The notes under the pieces are model-generated. The model saw only the letters and a list, made by a program, of their open reading frames with translations. It had not been told where the DNA came from and searched no databases. A DNA stretch of 64,000 nt from Petralouisia muris (GTDB taxonomy: Bacteria > Bacillota > Clostridia > Lachnospirales > Lachnospiraceae), in contig NZ_SRYA01000011.1 of assembly GCF_004793545.1 (NCBI RefSeq), forward strand, positions 1 through 64,000, written 5' to 3'. Positions 43,963 through 53,069 of this stretch are shown in pieces. The number at the start of each line of letters is the position of its first letter. The stretch's first letter is position 1. Made by a program: the position numbers and the translations under genes.

Positions 43963-44871
43963 TCAGCCTTTTACCGCACCTGCCATAAAGCCTTTTTCAA
44001 AGTATTTCTGGACAAATGGATAAATCACCAGCATCGGGGCTGCCGCAATGATGATGGATGAGAACTTAATCATCTCTGTCATCTTGTTCAACTCAGCAAA
44101 ACCGCCTGCGACGGTGCTTGCCTGGCTTGCGCTTGCGGAACTCTTAATCAATATATTGCGCAAAACCAGGGGCAGCGGAGCCTTTTCCGGGGAAGGCAGG
44201 TAAATCATTGCTGTAAACCAGTCATTCCAGTAAGCAACCATAGAAAACACTACCATAACCGCCATGATGGAACGGCTCAAAGGCACTACAATGCGGATAA
44301 ATGTGGTCCACTTGGAAGCGCCGTCGATTTCCGCAGCCTCTATCATTTCTTTTGGAATGCTGTTTTCAAAAAAGTTCCTTACAATAATCATATTCCCCAC
44401 AGCAACGCCACCCGGAAGGAACAGCGCCCACATGTTATTGATCAGCCCAGTCTCTTTTACAATCAAATAGGTAGGAACCATGCCACCGCCAAAATACATG
44501 GTGATAATAAAGAAAATACTTAAAAACTTCCTGCCAGGCAAATCCTTCACACTGAGCGGATATGCTGCCAGATAAAGCACAACAACGGAAAATGCCGTAC
44601 CAATAATCGTGTATTTAAAGCTGTTCAGGATACCCGTCAGGATACTGGGGTCAGCAAACACCGACTTATACCCCTCCAAAGTAAACTGGCTTGGCAAAAG
44701 AAAGGTTTTCCCTGCATATACGTCATATGGGTTTGACACAGAGGCAACCAAGACATAATACAAGGGATAAGCAACAATAAGCAGGACAACCACACAAATC
44801 ACTACCAGGACGATATCGCTGGTTCTTTCAGAAAATCCTGACAGCTTTCCAGATTTTGCATTCGCTTTCAT
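43963..44871 (-). CDS. ABC sugar transporter permease (YtcP-like)
   Basis: A 302-residue inner-membrane permease with about six helices. The ATPase-contact loop is visible as EAAEIDGASKWTTFIRIVVPLSR. It resembles the YtcP/LplC branch of carbohydrate permeases. The start at 44871 follows AGGAGG; its 5-prime end lies 10 bases after the previous gene's stop. Partner of the permease at 44882 and the lipoprotein at 42219. Confidence 0.93.
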   Translation of the reverse strand: MKANAKSGKLSGFSERTSDIVLVVICVVVLLIVAYPLYYVLVASVSNPYDVYAGKTFLLPSQFTLEGYKSVFADPSILTGILNSFKYTIIGTAFSVVVLYLAAYPLSVKDLPGRKFLSIFFIITMYFGGGMVPTYLIVKETGLINNMWALFLPGGVAVGNMIIVRNFFENSIPKEMIEAAEIDGASKWTTFIRIVVPLSRSIMAVMVVFSMVAYWNDWFTAMIYLPSPEKAPLPLVLRNILIKSSASASQASTVAGGFAELNKMTEMIKFSSIIIAAAPMLVIYPFVQKYFEKGFMAGAVKG

Positions 44872-44881
44872 ACCGCACCTC

Positions 44882-45811
44882 CTAAACAAAACTTGTATCT
44901 TCAGATATCTTGCTGGCCAGCTTATTGACTGCGATCAGCAGGATAATGTTAACGGCTGTGTTAAACAGGCCCACCGCCGTAGAGTAACTGTACTTGGCGT
45001 TTTCAATACCCTGTTGGTAAACATATACGGCTATTACATCGCTGGTAGCCTTATTCAAATCCGTCTGTAAGAGCCATACCTTTTCAAAACCTACATTCAT
45101 CAGGCCGCCGGCGCTCATTATCAGGTTCAGCACCATAATAGACCGCAGTTCCGGTATATCAATATGCAGAATCCTTTGGAATAAGGATGCGCCGTCCACC
45201 TTTGCAGCCTCGTATAAAGACGTATCAATGTTAGACAACGTCGCCATATAAACGATGATGCCCCAACCTGCATCCTGCCAGATGCCGGATGCTATGTAAA
45301 TGGTTCGGAAGGCAGAAGACTCTGTCAGGAAATCCACGCTGCTTCCCAACAGCAGGTTAATCAAACCGCCGGAAGGACTTAAAAAGATACGGATCATACC
45401 ACAGATAACCATCGTGGAAATAAAATGGGGTGCATACAGTACGGTCTGTGTGGTTCGTTTAAAACGTTGGAACCTTACCTGGTTCAGCATCAGCGCAAGA
45501 ATAATTGGAATTGGGAAACTCCACAACAAGCTATAAAAACTAAGCAATATCGTATTCTTCAGCATCCGTACGCACGTTGGCGCAGAGAAGAAACGCGCAA
45601 ACCATTTCAGGCCAACCCACTCGCTCCCAAACATTCCCCGGCTTGCCTTATAATCCCGGAAGGCAATCTGTATGCCATACATAGGAAGGTACTTGTAGAT
45701 AATGGTCAGCACGATGGGGATTAAGAGCATCGCATACAACTGCCAGTTATCCAGCATACGCTGTTTCAGCGGTTTGCTGTGCAGCGCAACGGCTGATTTT
45801 TGATTCTTCAT
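44882..45811 (-). CDS. ABC sugar transporter permease (LplB-like)
   Basis: A 309-residue permease of the LplB type with about six membrane helices. It has YLPMYGIQIAFRDYK near the N-terminus and the ATPase contact loop EAAKVDGASLFQRILHIDIP. It is the first gene of the leftward fructoside operon, with AAAGGAGAG upstream of its ATG. The promoter at 45933-45961 and two TTTCATGAAA sites lie in front. Confidence 0.93.
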   Translation of the reverse strand: MKNQKSAVALHSKPLKQRMLDNWQLYAMLLIPIVLTIIYKYLPMYGIQIAFRDYKASRGMFGSEWVGLKWFARFFSAPTCVRMLKNTILLSFYSLLWSFPIPIILALMLNQVRFQRFKRTTQTVLYAPHFISTMVICGMIRIFLSPSGGLINLLLGSSVDFLTESSAFRTIYIASGIWQDAGWGIIVYMATLSNIDTSLYEAAKVDGASLFQRILHIDIPELRSIMVLNLIMSAGGLMNVGFEKVWLLQTDLNKATSDVIAVYVYQQGIENAKYSYSTAVGLFNTAVNIILLIAVNKLASKISEDTSFV

Positions 45812-45846
45812 AATTTACTCTCCTTTCTTTTTCTCAGACAGTAAGA

Positions 45847-45856
45847 TTTCATGAAA
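45847..45856. promoter_or_regulatory. Putative LacI-type operator O1 (TTTCATGAAA)
   Basis: A perfect 10-base palindrome in the leader of the leftward operon, identical to two others between the transporter genes and lacI. Confidence 0.65.
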
Positions 45857-45900
45857 CAACCTCTCTATTCTGTCATATTGTGTTTCATATGTGCGCACAT

Positions 45901-45910
45901 TTTCATGAAA
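45901..45910. promoter_or_regulatory. Putative LacI-type operator O2 (TTTCATGAAA)
   Basis: An identical palindrome about 20 bases downstream of the expected leftward start point, a position suited to blocking transcription. A further palindrome GTGCGCAC lies next to it at 45891-45898. Confidence 0.7.
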
Positions 45911-45932
45911 CGTTATTTTTGCTGGTGATTGA

Positions 45933-45961
45933 AATATATCATTTTCTTTGTTATAAGTCAA
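45933..45961 (-). promoter_or_regulatory. Promoter of the fructoside ABC operon
   Basis: Minus-strand TTGACT (45956-45961) and TATATT (45933-45938) are 17 bases apart. Transcription would start near 45926, just before operator O2. Confidence 0.7.
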
Positions 45962-46066
45962 TGTTTTTCCTATACTTTATTGGTTATTTATCCATTTTTC
46001 GTCATTTATAACAAATCTTTTTTATTGTTTTTGTACATATTTCCATTTTTTCGTTTTCATGTAACA

Positions 46067-46076
46067 TTTCATGAAA
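46067..46076. promoter_or_regulatory. Putative LacI-type operator O3 (TTTCATGAAA)
   Basis: An identical palindrome 17 bases upstream of the lacI-family gene -35 box, suited to autoregulation or to looping with O1 and O2. Confidence 0.6.
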
Positions 46077-46093
46077 TTTTTATTTCTATCCTC

Positions 46094-46122
46094 TTTACAA
46101 TTCAAAATCATTCCAGTATAAT
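46094..46122 (+). promoter_or_regulatory. Promoter of the lacI-family gene
   Basis: TTTACA (46094-46099) and TATAAT (46117-46122) have a 17-base spacer. Confidence 0.8.
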
Positions 46123-46216
46123 AGCAACATAAGGAATGAAACGGTGAAACTATCTTCTATTCTTCACCTGAATTTCAGGCAAGTTTCACTGATATCTGTA
46201 AAGGAGGCTTATGTTT

Positions 46217-47224
46217 ATGAAAAAAGAAAATTCCGCTCCAACCATGAAAGATGTTGCAAAAGAAGCAGGCGTTGCCCTTGGCACGGTATCCAAAGTTGTC
46301 AACGGCCTGCCAGTAGGCGAACCCTACCGCATCCGTGTAGAAGAGGCGATCCAAAAACTGAATTATCAGGTCAACAGCTACGCACAGGGGCTGAAGGCCA
46401 GCAAAACCTATACTGCCGCCCTTTTAATCCCCAATACCCAGGACCCTTTCTTTGCATCCATTACCTATTATATTAATATGGCCCTTTTGAAACGGAATTA
46501 TCGGATGCTGCTCTGCTGTACCGACTTCGATTCCAACCAGGAACAAGAGTACATCACAATGGCCCAGCAGAACAAAGTGGATGGGATTATCGGGCTGACC
46601 TATAACCCCAACCTTAAGATAGAGGAACAGACGCCTTTTGTATCCATTGACCGTTCCATGGGAGCCAACATCCCCTGCGTAGCCAGCGACAATTTTGCCG
46701 GCGGACAGCTTGCCGCTGAAAAGTTGGCGGACTTAGGCTGCAAAAATGTCGCTTTCCTGCGCATCGGTTCTTCCTTAAGCAATGAGCCCAACAAACGGAA
46801 GTCTGGCTTTGAAAACGGCTGTCTGGCCCGGGGGCTTACCTACGAAATGAAGATATTAAACGACGGAGATTCCTTTGAAGAATTTGAACATTTCCTAAAA
46901 GAACACATACAAGAAGGGAAATTATCTTTTGACGGCATTTTCTGCGTCACAGACCGGGTTGCCTGGTCCGTTTTAAAACTCCTGCGCAAACTGGGCCAAA
47001 AAGTCCCGGAAGATGTGCAGATCATTGGGTTTGACGGCATCCATGCATTTGGAGGAGAGAACTACATCTGCTCCACCATTTTGCAGCCTATCCCGGATAT
47101 TGCAGAAATGTGCGTGGAACTTCTCCTCCAGGAAAACATGATGTCAAAGCCTCCTCTGGTCTGCCTTCCCGTGACTTATGTCCCTGGCGGAACCACCTTG
47201 GAACCCTTTGCAGAACAGGAGTAA
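46217..47224 (+). CDS. LacI-family transcriptional regulator
   Basis: A 335-residue regulator. The helix-turn-helix (TMKDVAKEAGVALGTVSKVVNG) is at the N-terminus, followed by the hinge and a periplasmic-binding-protein-like sensor domain. It probably represses the divergent fructoside transporter operon by binding the TTTCATGAAA sites and is released by a sugar ligand. Two ATGs are possible; 46217 has GGAGG nine bases upstream, 46211 only three. It is transcribed with the three following genes. Confidence 0.92.
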   Translation: MKKENSAPTMKDVAKEAGVALGTVSKVVNGLPVGEPYRIRVEEAIQKLNYQVNSYAQGLKASKTYTAALLIPNTQDPFFASITYYINMALLKRNYRMLLCCTDFDSNQEQEYITMAQQNKVDGIIGLTYNPNLKIEEQTPFVSIDRSMGANIPCVASDNFAGGQLAAEKLADLGCKNVAFLRIGSSLSNEPNKRKSGFENGCLARGLTYEMKILNDGDSFEEFEHFLKEHIQEGKLSFDGIFCVTDRVAWSVLKLLRKLGQKVPEDVQIIGFDGIHAFGGENYICSTILQPIPDIAEMCVELLLQENMMSKPPLVCLPVTYVPGGTTLEPFAEQE

Positions 47225-47229
47225 TGCTT

Positions 47230-47877
47230 ATGAAAAACTGGTGGTATTATCACAAATGGTATGTCATCTGCGGCATTATTCTTCTTGGCATTATCTGCAA
47301 TGTAGTTGGGAATGCCCTGGGTCTCTGGCACAAAGCCCCTGATTTCCAGATTGCATATGTCGGAAAGACACAACTTCCCCAGGATACCGTATCCGCACTG
47401 GAAGAATCATTTGCCGCTGCAGGCGAAGATTTTAACGGAGACGGGGAAGTGATTGTAAGAGTCAACCAGTATATCAGCGGAAACCAAAGCCAGGATGCAG
47501 AAATCGCTTACTACGAATATGCTTCGGAGCTTACCCTGGTGGGCGATATTTCAGACTGCGAAAGCTATTTTTTCTTGATGGATGACCCTGATGATTTCCA
47601 GCGGAATTACCAGCTGCTTGCTTCTTCGGATGGAAGCTGCCCCGATGAAATGGATCATTCCATAGAAGACAAAGTTATCCTGTGGGCAGACTGCCCTGCC
47701 CTTTCCGGGATGGAGCTTGGTTCTTATTCCACTGTCATATCCGGGGAAGAAGTGACTGGGGACAACCAAGAACTGCTTGCTCCGCTCTATTTCGGAAGAC
47801 GCTGCTTCTATACCAAAGACCGGGTAACGAGCCCCGAAAAATGTAATAAATTATGGAACGACTTATGGATACAGTGA
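47230..47877 (+). CDS. Membrane-anchored protein of unknown function
   Basis: A 215-residue protein that I do not recognise. One hydrophobic segment (about 10-30) follows WWYYHKWY, and the rest is predicted outside the membrane. EDFNGDGEVIVRVN looks like an EF-hand/dockerin-type calcium loop. It has several cysteines in the second half. AGGAG is eight bases before the ATG, which overlaps the region of the lacI stop. Its position between the regulator and a lipoprotein gene suggests an envelope part of the sugar locus. Confidence 0.75.
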   Translation: MKNWWYYHKWYVICGIILLGIICNVVGNALGLWHKAPDFQIAYVGKTQLPQDTVSALEESFAAAGEDFNGDGEVIVRVNQYISGNQSQDAEIAYYEYASELTLVGDISDCESYFFLMDDPDDFQRNYQLLASSDGSCPDEMDHSIEDKVILWADCPALSGMELGSYSTVISGEEVTGDNQELLAPLYFGRRCFYTKDRVTSPEKCNKLWNDLWIQ

Positions 47878-47909
47878 TGAAAACCGTAATGAAAAATAGG
47901 AGGAATTTC

Positions 47910-48500
47910 ATGAAAAGAACATATTTTATTTTTTTCCTTTGCCTGGCGTTTCTGCTGTCAGGCTGTGCCCCTTTTTCTCCCAATCTGGAGAAAGAACCTG
48001 TGGAAAACAAATCCCACATCCTGGTAGGCCACAGCATGGAAGTAGAGAATACTGACAGCCGCCTTGTCCTGGTGGATGACAACAGCACCCTGGCTGCCGA
48101 TGGCCTTTACTATGTATCCTGGGGGATGGGCGATCCAGAACCTTACGAAAACAGCGACGGTGATACCGCCAATTTATATGATGCAACTCTCTATCTCTTG
48201 CTGGGGGAATCCAAAGACGCTGCATCCGCACAGAAAAACATGACTACATGGCTGGAAGCCGCCAAGACAAACTATGAGATTTTAGAAGAAGAGGAAATCA
48301 CTTGCAATGGACAATCTTACACACTGCTTACCTACAACTGCATCCATGAAGATAACCCTTATGACCGGGGCGTCTCTGCATTCGCTTCCATCTCCGGCGT
48401 TTCCCTGTGCGTGGAACTGACCTGCCAGGAGGACTTTCAGGATGATTTACGAAATATCATGACAAATTTTTTAGAACACTGCTCTTATACTGCTGAATAA
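47910..48500 (+). CDS. Lipoprotein of unknown function
   Basis: A 196-residue exported lipoprotein. The signal peptide KRTYFIFFLCLAFLLSGC ends in the lipobox LSGC. The mature part is acidic with no family I can name. AGGAGG is six bases before the ATG at 47910. It is the third gene of the lacI transcript, between an unknown membrane protein and the YesL-type protein. Confidence 0.8.
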   Translation: MKRTYFIFFLCLAFLLSGCAPFSPNLEKEPVENKSHILVGHSMEVENTDSRLVLVDDNSTLAADGLYYVSWGMGDPEPYENSDGDTANLYDATLYLLLGESKDAASAQKNMTTWLEAAKTNYEILEEEEITCNGQSYTLLTYNCIHEDNPYDRGVSAFASISGVSLCVELTCQEDFQDDLRNIMTNFLEHCSYTAE

Positions 48501-48525
48501 AAAATTTACCTAAGGAGGGATTGCT

Positions 48526-49365
48526 ATGAATTTATTTCCAAACCATAACCTGCCAGTGGGAACTGGGCAGCGGCTGACCGGTTCCTGGCGTTACCGGGAA
48601 CTTGTGGGCCGTGATTTCAAACGTTTCTTTGCGGTAAACCTGCTGACCTTGCTGGGCTTTTCCCCTTTTGCTTTCGGGGTTTTGCTTTCTATCCTGTCCT
48701 CCAGCATCCTGGTGCTTATTCCCGCATGCATCATCGGCGGAATCACTGCAGGCCCGGCGCTGTCCTGTATGCATGATACTATATTCCGAAGCCTGCGGGA
48801 CGCCCCTGGGGAATGGCTGGACAATTACAAACGCGCCTGGAAACAGAATTGGCGTCAGTCTATCATACCCGGCATCCTGTTTTGCCTGCTGCTTGGTTTT
48901 TACAGTTTCATGCTGATGACTTTCTGGTGGGCTTCGCACCTTCCCAGCCTTGGCACAATTGCAGTCTATCTTTTTGGCCTTCTGCTGCTTACCATGTTTT
49001 TTTCTCTGTATTGGCCTCAGATTGCATTATTTGAACAGTCTTGGAAACAACGGTTCCAGAACTGCCTGTTATTTATGATTCGGTACTTTTGGAAGACATT
49101 GGGCTGTGCCCTGCTAACTCTTCTTTACTGGGCAGCAATGGTATTGTTTCTTCCCTGGTCCTCCATGTTGCTGCCCTTCCTCGGCATCTGGTTTATTCTC
49201 TTTACGGCGGACTTCCTGCTCTATTCCGCTATGGATGAAGCTTTCCAGATTGAAGAACAGATTACGCAGGCCTTCCCGGAACAGGCGCCCTTTTATGAAG
49301 ATGATGAAGCATGGCTGAAACGGAAACAGGAGGAACCCAAAAAAAATGCAAAGCCTGTTCCTTAA
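48526..49365 (+). CDS. YesL-family (DUF624) membrane protein
   Basis: A 279-residue membrane protein with about six hydrophobic segments. The N-terminal half (RDFKRFFAVNLLTLLG, then ITAGPALSCMHDTIFRSLRD) resembles DUF624/YesL, often found beside LplA/LplB-type oligosaccharide transporters and LacI or AraC regulators. Its function is not established. AAGGAGGG precedes the ATG. Its last codons run into the terminator at 49347-49378. Confidence 0.85.
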   Translation: MNLFPNHNLPVGTGQRLTGSWRYRELVGRDFKRFFAVNLLTLLGFSPFAFGVLLSILSSSILVLIPACIIGGITAGPALSCMHDTIFRSLRDAPGEWLDNYKRAWKQNWRQSIIPGILFCLLLGFYSFMLMTFWWASHLPSLGTIAVYLFGLLLLTMFFSLYWPQIALFEQSWKQRFQNCLLFMIRYFWKTLGCALLTLLYWAAMVLFLPWSSMLLPFLGIWFILFTADFLLYSAMDEAFQIEEQITQAFPEQAPFYEDDEAWLKRKQEEPKKNAKPVP

Positions 49366-49378
49366 CATAGGCTTTGCA
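49339..49378. terminator. Bidirectional Rho-independent terminator
   Basis: TGCAAAGCCT (49347-49356) pairs exactly with AGGCTTTGCA (49369-49378). Eight As on the left make a T8 tail for minus-strand transcripts, and a T-rich run follows on the right for plus-strand ones. It separates the convergent yesL and phosphoesterase genes. Confidence 0.85.
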
Positions 49379-49445
49379 CTCTTTCTTCTGCCATAGCCGC
49401 TTCACACTATACCCTGCCCCTTTGCACTGCTTCACTTCATGGAAT

Positions 49446-50072
49446 TTACCATGCAGACAAAGAATCCTCCGGATTCTCATCCTCAAATTCAAATATGCAT
49501 TTTTCATATGCGTTAATCACATGGGTATCCTCGTATTTATCATACCGCTTATGGCTCACCCCATAAGACAGATGCACATGCCCATGCAGAAAAAATTTTG
49601 GCCTATATTTTTCCAGCAAAGTACGAAACGCCTGGAATCCCTGATGAGGCAAATCCCGCCCGTCATTGAGCTGATATGCCGGCGCATGGGTCACTAAAAT
49701 ATCAAATCCCCGTCTTCGGAAAATCTGAAACCGCAGCCTGGCCACCCGCTGCTTCATCTGCCGTTCTGTGTACTGGTGGTTTCCGGCGCTGTAACGCATG
49801 GAACCGCCCAGCCCCAGAATCCTGATTCCTTTGTATACATAAATCTGATCTTCTATGCAGATACAGCCGTCTGGCGGAGATTTGTCGTACTTCCCGTCAT
49901 GGTTCCCATGTACATACAATACCGGAATGGATGTAAGCGTCACCAAAAACGAAAGATAGGCAGGGTCCAAATCCCCGCAGGAAATAATCAAATCCACGCC
50001 CTCCAGCTTCTTCCTATCAAAATATTCCCATAACCCTTTTGACTCTTCATCTGCAATCGCCAGTATCCTCAT
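49446..50072 (-). CDS. Calcineurin-like metallophosphoesterase
   Basis: A 208-residue phosphoesterase. The metal-binding motifs are GD in IISCGDLDP, GNHD in YVHGNHDGK, and GHVH near the C-terminus; the first motif (DEESKG instead of DxH) is atypical. It probably hydrolyses a phosphoester in the cytoplasm; the substrate is unknown. Its start lies 8 bases after the ParB/BMP gene stop, so the two are coupled and may work together. Confidence 0.85.
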   Translation of the reverse strand: MRILAIADEESKGLWEYFDRKKLEGVDLIISCGDLDPAYLSFLVTLTSIPVLYVHGNHDGKYDKSPPDGCICIEDQIYVYKGIRILGLGGSMRYSAGNHQYTERQMKQRVARLRFQIFRRRGFDILVTHAPAYQLNDGRDLPHQGFQAFRTLLEKYRPKFFLHGHVHLSYGVSHKRYDKYEDTHVINAYEKCIFEFEDENPEDSLSAW

Positions 50073-50080
50073 CCTGCCAT

Positions 50081-51997
50081 TTAACCTTCCTGTTTCTTAA
50101 TTCCCTGCTGCTTCACCACGGGCTCTGCCTGTTCTTTCAATTCTTCTTTCCTGGGAATGGCTCCAATGACATTCTCCGCCAGCCAGTCCATAGTCATAAT
50201 CTCTTCCGGAGACAGAATTTTGTCTGGATTTTCTGAAACTGCTCCTGTCTGGGAGTATAAAATCCCAGAAAATGGATTAAACAGATCCGCGCTGATGGAC
50301 GCCCTCAAAAGCCCTGCCAGACGTTTCAGCCCGATCGGCAAATATTTGGAAAATACCACGTCAATGACTCCTTCCGACATTCCCCACCAATAATTGATGG
50401 CTTTCTTGGTGGACGGATCGTCATCATATTTCCAGGTTCCGTCCAGTATCGCCCAGATCAATTGTTCGTAGAAATTGCCCCAATGCCACAAAGGCATGGC
50501 AAAATTCCTGGGATGTCCCTCATTCATATGGTAAAGCCCAAAAAATCGGGACGCTTCTTCTGGTATCATCATATCCTTTCCGGAAACAATGGAAGAACCG
50601 CTCTCTTTGATGCTTTCTTCAATATCCATTTCCTTTTTGGAAGACCATTCCAGAAATACTCTTGCCCGGGGATTGATCATTTTCGCCCCCAGCGCAAAAG
50701 CATTGATATTAGCTATGTTTCCGTAAATAGGATAATCCGCAATATAAGTCAGCCGGTCATTTTCCGCCATAGCCCCTGCAATGGCCCCCATCAGGAATTT
50801 TGCTTCATACATCCTGGAATAATACGTCCGTATGTAACGGTGGGAGGTATTCAGGGAACAATTTAAAATCCGCACTTTCGGATTGGCAATGGCCGCTTTC
50901 ACGCTGGCAGGCGCAAAAGGCGGGGTCGTAGTAAAGATTAAATCACAGCCCACTTTCACGGCGTCCTCCAGCAGGGCGTCAATATTGTCAAGAGTTCCGT
51001 TTTCATAGCAGACAGTCTGCACTTCCTCCGGGAAAGTCTGCTGCAGATGGAGCCTGCCAAGCTCATGGGCGTAAGTCCAGGCGGAGGTTCCAGGAGTCTT
51101 TTCGTAAATAAAGGCAATCTTTAACTTCTGTGGAGCTAATGTGGGCAGATGCAGAAGATCCAGCAGAGATTTCTTCTTCTGGTTGGGCTTCATCTTCAGC
51201 TCCACTTCTGTTTCCTCTCCCAACAGAACAAATTCTTCCCAGCTTTTGGCAATCAGCGCCTGCAGCTCGCTGGTTGTTTTCTCATCGACCGCTTGATACC
51301 CATACAGGGTAATAAAGGAAAGGAAGGCGTCTCCGGTAGAAATGTTCAGCTTATCTCCGCCTTTGGCCTTATATTCCGCACTGAACCTGGTATAGATGGA
51401 ACTGAATTTCAGCAGTTCGTCTTCTGTCCACCGTTCTTCCGGTTCCTTCCCCACTGCCTCCTGCAACTTGGCATACCTGCCCTCCTGGGTAAACCAGATG
51501 TAATTGATGGGAGCCACGCGGTAAAATTCAAGAAATTCATGATAAATTTTATTCTGTTTTTCTCCGTTTGCCTTCGGCACAATCCGGGTCACATTCCCTG
51601 CAATGGACACTGCCCCCACATATTTCATTACGCTGACCCGCTTATTCCCCTCTACCACATAAAACTTATGCATATATTCATAGGCCTTTATCGGCTCACG
51701 AATGCCTTCCTCCAGATGGGACTCTAAAAGCTTCATCCACTTGGCTGCAAATTCTGTATCCTCCCGCAGGATCGGCATGAAATTTCCTGCAAAGGAACTG
51801 CTTCTTCCGAATGTCTTGGTTCCTACAATCTGCTCTATGGGAATCTGCACCAGTCCAATGGGCACCTCTGAATAAGAGCCCCGCTCCGGCAGAATGTCAT
51901 CCAACACCTGCAGGATTGGACGCTCTCCATGGAGCATCCTTGTCTGATAATCTTTCTTTCCTAATTTAAACGCTTTGCTGTAATCTTCTCTTCCCAT
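50081..51997 (-). CDS. Fusion of ParB-like domain and BMP/PnrA-type substrate-binding domain
   Basis: A 638-residue protein with no signal peptide or lipobox, so apparently cytoplasmic. Residues about 45-135 (VQIPIEQIVGTKTFGRSS through HKFYVVEGNKRVSVMKYVG) resemble the ParB/sulfiredoxin-like nuclease domain with its GNKR box. Residues about 290-600 (LKIAFIYEKTPGTSAWTYAHELG onward) resemble BMP/PnrA nucleoside-binding proteins, which are normally secreted lipoproteins. I infer an intracellular ligand sensor. GGAGG precedes the start at 51997. Followed directly by the phosphoesterase. Confidence 0.75.
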   Translation of the reverse strand: MGREDYSKAFKLGKKDYQTRMLHGERPILQVLDDILPERGSYSEVPIGLVQIPIEQIVGTKTFGRSSSFAGNFMPILREDTEFAAKWMKLLESHLEEGIREPIKAYEYMHKFYVVEGNKRVSVMKYVGAVSIAGNVTRIVPKANGEKQNKIYHEFLEFYRVAPINYIWFTQEGRYAKLQEAVGKEPEERWTEDELLKFSSIYTRFSAEYKAKGGDKLNISTGDAFLSFITLYGYQAVDEKTTSELQALIAKSWEEFVLLGEETEVELKMKPNQKKKSLLDLLHLPTLAPQKLKIAFIYEKTPGTSAWTYAHELGRLHLQQTFPEEVQTVCYENGTLDNIDALLEDAVKVGCDLIFTTTPPFAPASVKAAIANPKVRILNCSLNTSHRYIRTYYSRMYEAKFLMGAIAGAMAENDRLTYIADYPIYGNIANINAFALGAKMINPRARVFLEWSSKKEMDIEESIKESGSSIVSGKDMMIPEEASRFFGLYHMNEGHPRNFAMPLWHWGNFYEQLIWAILDGTWKYDDDPSTKKAINYWWGMSEGVIDVVFSKYLPIGLKRLAGLLRASISADLFNPFSGILYSQTGAVSENPDKILSPEEIMTMDWLAENVIGAIPRKEELKEQAEPVVKQQGIKKQEG

Positions 51998-52120
51998 ACT
52001 TTCCTCCACAATTATGCCATCCTTACTTATGGTTCTCAATTTTTTTCTTCCTATTCGGCTCTATCTTACCACATATTGGAGAGATAATCTACATTTCTTT
52101 TTATATTTACCAATTGCCTA

Positions 52121-53011
52121 TCAGTCGCTGAAATAAATACATATGCTCAGCCGATGATTTTCATATTCCGCCGATATGGTTCCATTCATCTGTGAAACCA
52201 GAGTCTTCGCAATTGACAGGCCTAACCCTGTGGAGGTCCTGGCAGTTTCCACTGTGTAGAAACGGTCAAACAGCCTGTGGGCCTGCACTTTGCTCAGCCC
52301 AGAGGCTTTGTTGCAAAAGGTAATTTCACCCGTTTCAGACAAAACAATGTCTAAATCGCCCTCACTATACTTTATGGCATTCTGCAAAAGATTCGCAAAT
52401 ACACGGGCCAAGGCAGTTCGATCCAGCATCCGTATAACCTTTTTTTCCGGAATCTGTATCTTCGGCGTGACGCCCTGTTTTTTTAAGGAAGCATAAAAGG
52501 CTGCGATGCTTTCTTCCAATACACGGTTAATTGCTACAGGCTCTGCATTCAGCTTATCTTCCCCCGCAAGAACCATCGAATATTGAAAAAGCTCTTCCGT
52601 TAACTGTGTCATCACTTGCGCCCTGTTTCGGATTACCGCAAGATACCTTTCCGCTGTTTTTGTTTTTTCTTCCTCTTCCAGCATATCCAGGTATCCGCAG
52701 ATGGCCGTCAGCGGCGTCCGCAAATCGTGAGAAAGATTCATAACGGCATTCTTAAGTTCCATATCTCCCTGCTGGAACTGACGCCGCTGTTTTTGCAGCT
52801 TTTGCAGCTGAAGATTGATGGCGTTTGCCAGGCTGCGCATATGCCTGTCATTGCAGGAAAGATCGATCAGCGTATTGGTATCGGCCATAAGCCTGTCGGC
52901 AAAGGCATGTTCTATTTCCTCTGCGGCTCTTTGCAGCAAATGGATTTTTACAAACAGGGCAATGATAATAACTGCCATAATGCCGATAACGGCCATAAAC
53001 CAAGTTCCCAT
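52121..53011 (-). CDS. Sensor histidine kinase
   Basis: A 296-residue kinase with one short N-terminal membrane segment (about 4-24) and almost no extracellular loop. The dimerisation helix carries the phospho-acceptor His95 in NLSHDLRTPLT, followed by N, D/F and G boxes (STGLGLSIAKTL). Without a sensor domain it probably senses through the partner ABC transporter, as in Bce-like systems. GGAG precedes the ATG. It is the last gene of the regulator-transporter group. Confidence 0.92.
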   Translation of the reverse strand: MGTWFMAVIGIMAVIIIALFVKIHLLQRAAEEIEHAFADRLMADTNTLIDLSCNDRHMRSLANAINLQLQKLQKQRRQFQQGDMELKNAVMNLSHDLRTPLTAICGYLDMLEEEEKTKTAERYLAVIRNRAQVMTQLTEELFQYSMVLAGEDKLNAEPVAINRVLEESIAAFYASLKKQGVTPKIQIPEKKVIRMLDRTALARVFANLLQNAIKYSEGDLDIVLSETGEITFCNKASGLSKVQAHRLFDRFYTVETARTSTGLGLSIAKTLVSQMNGTISAEYENHRLSICIYFSD

Positions 53012-53069
53012 ACCGTCTCCTTAGGAGCCTGTGACGAAACGCTATTGAAATTTATTCCGTTGCAGTTCC

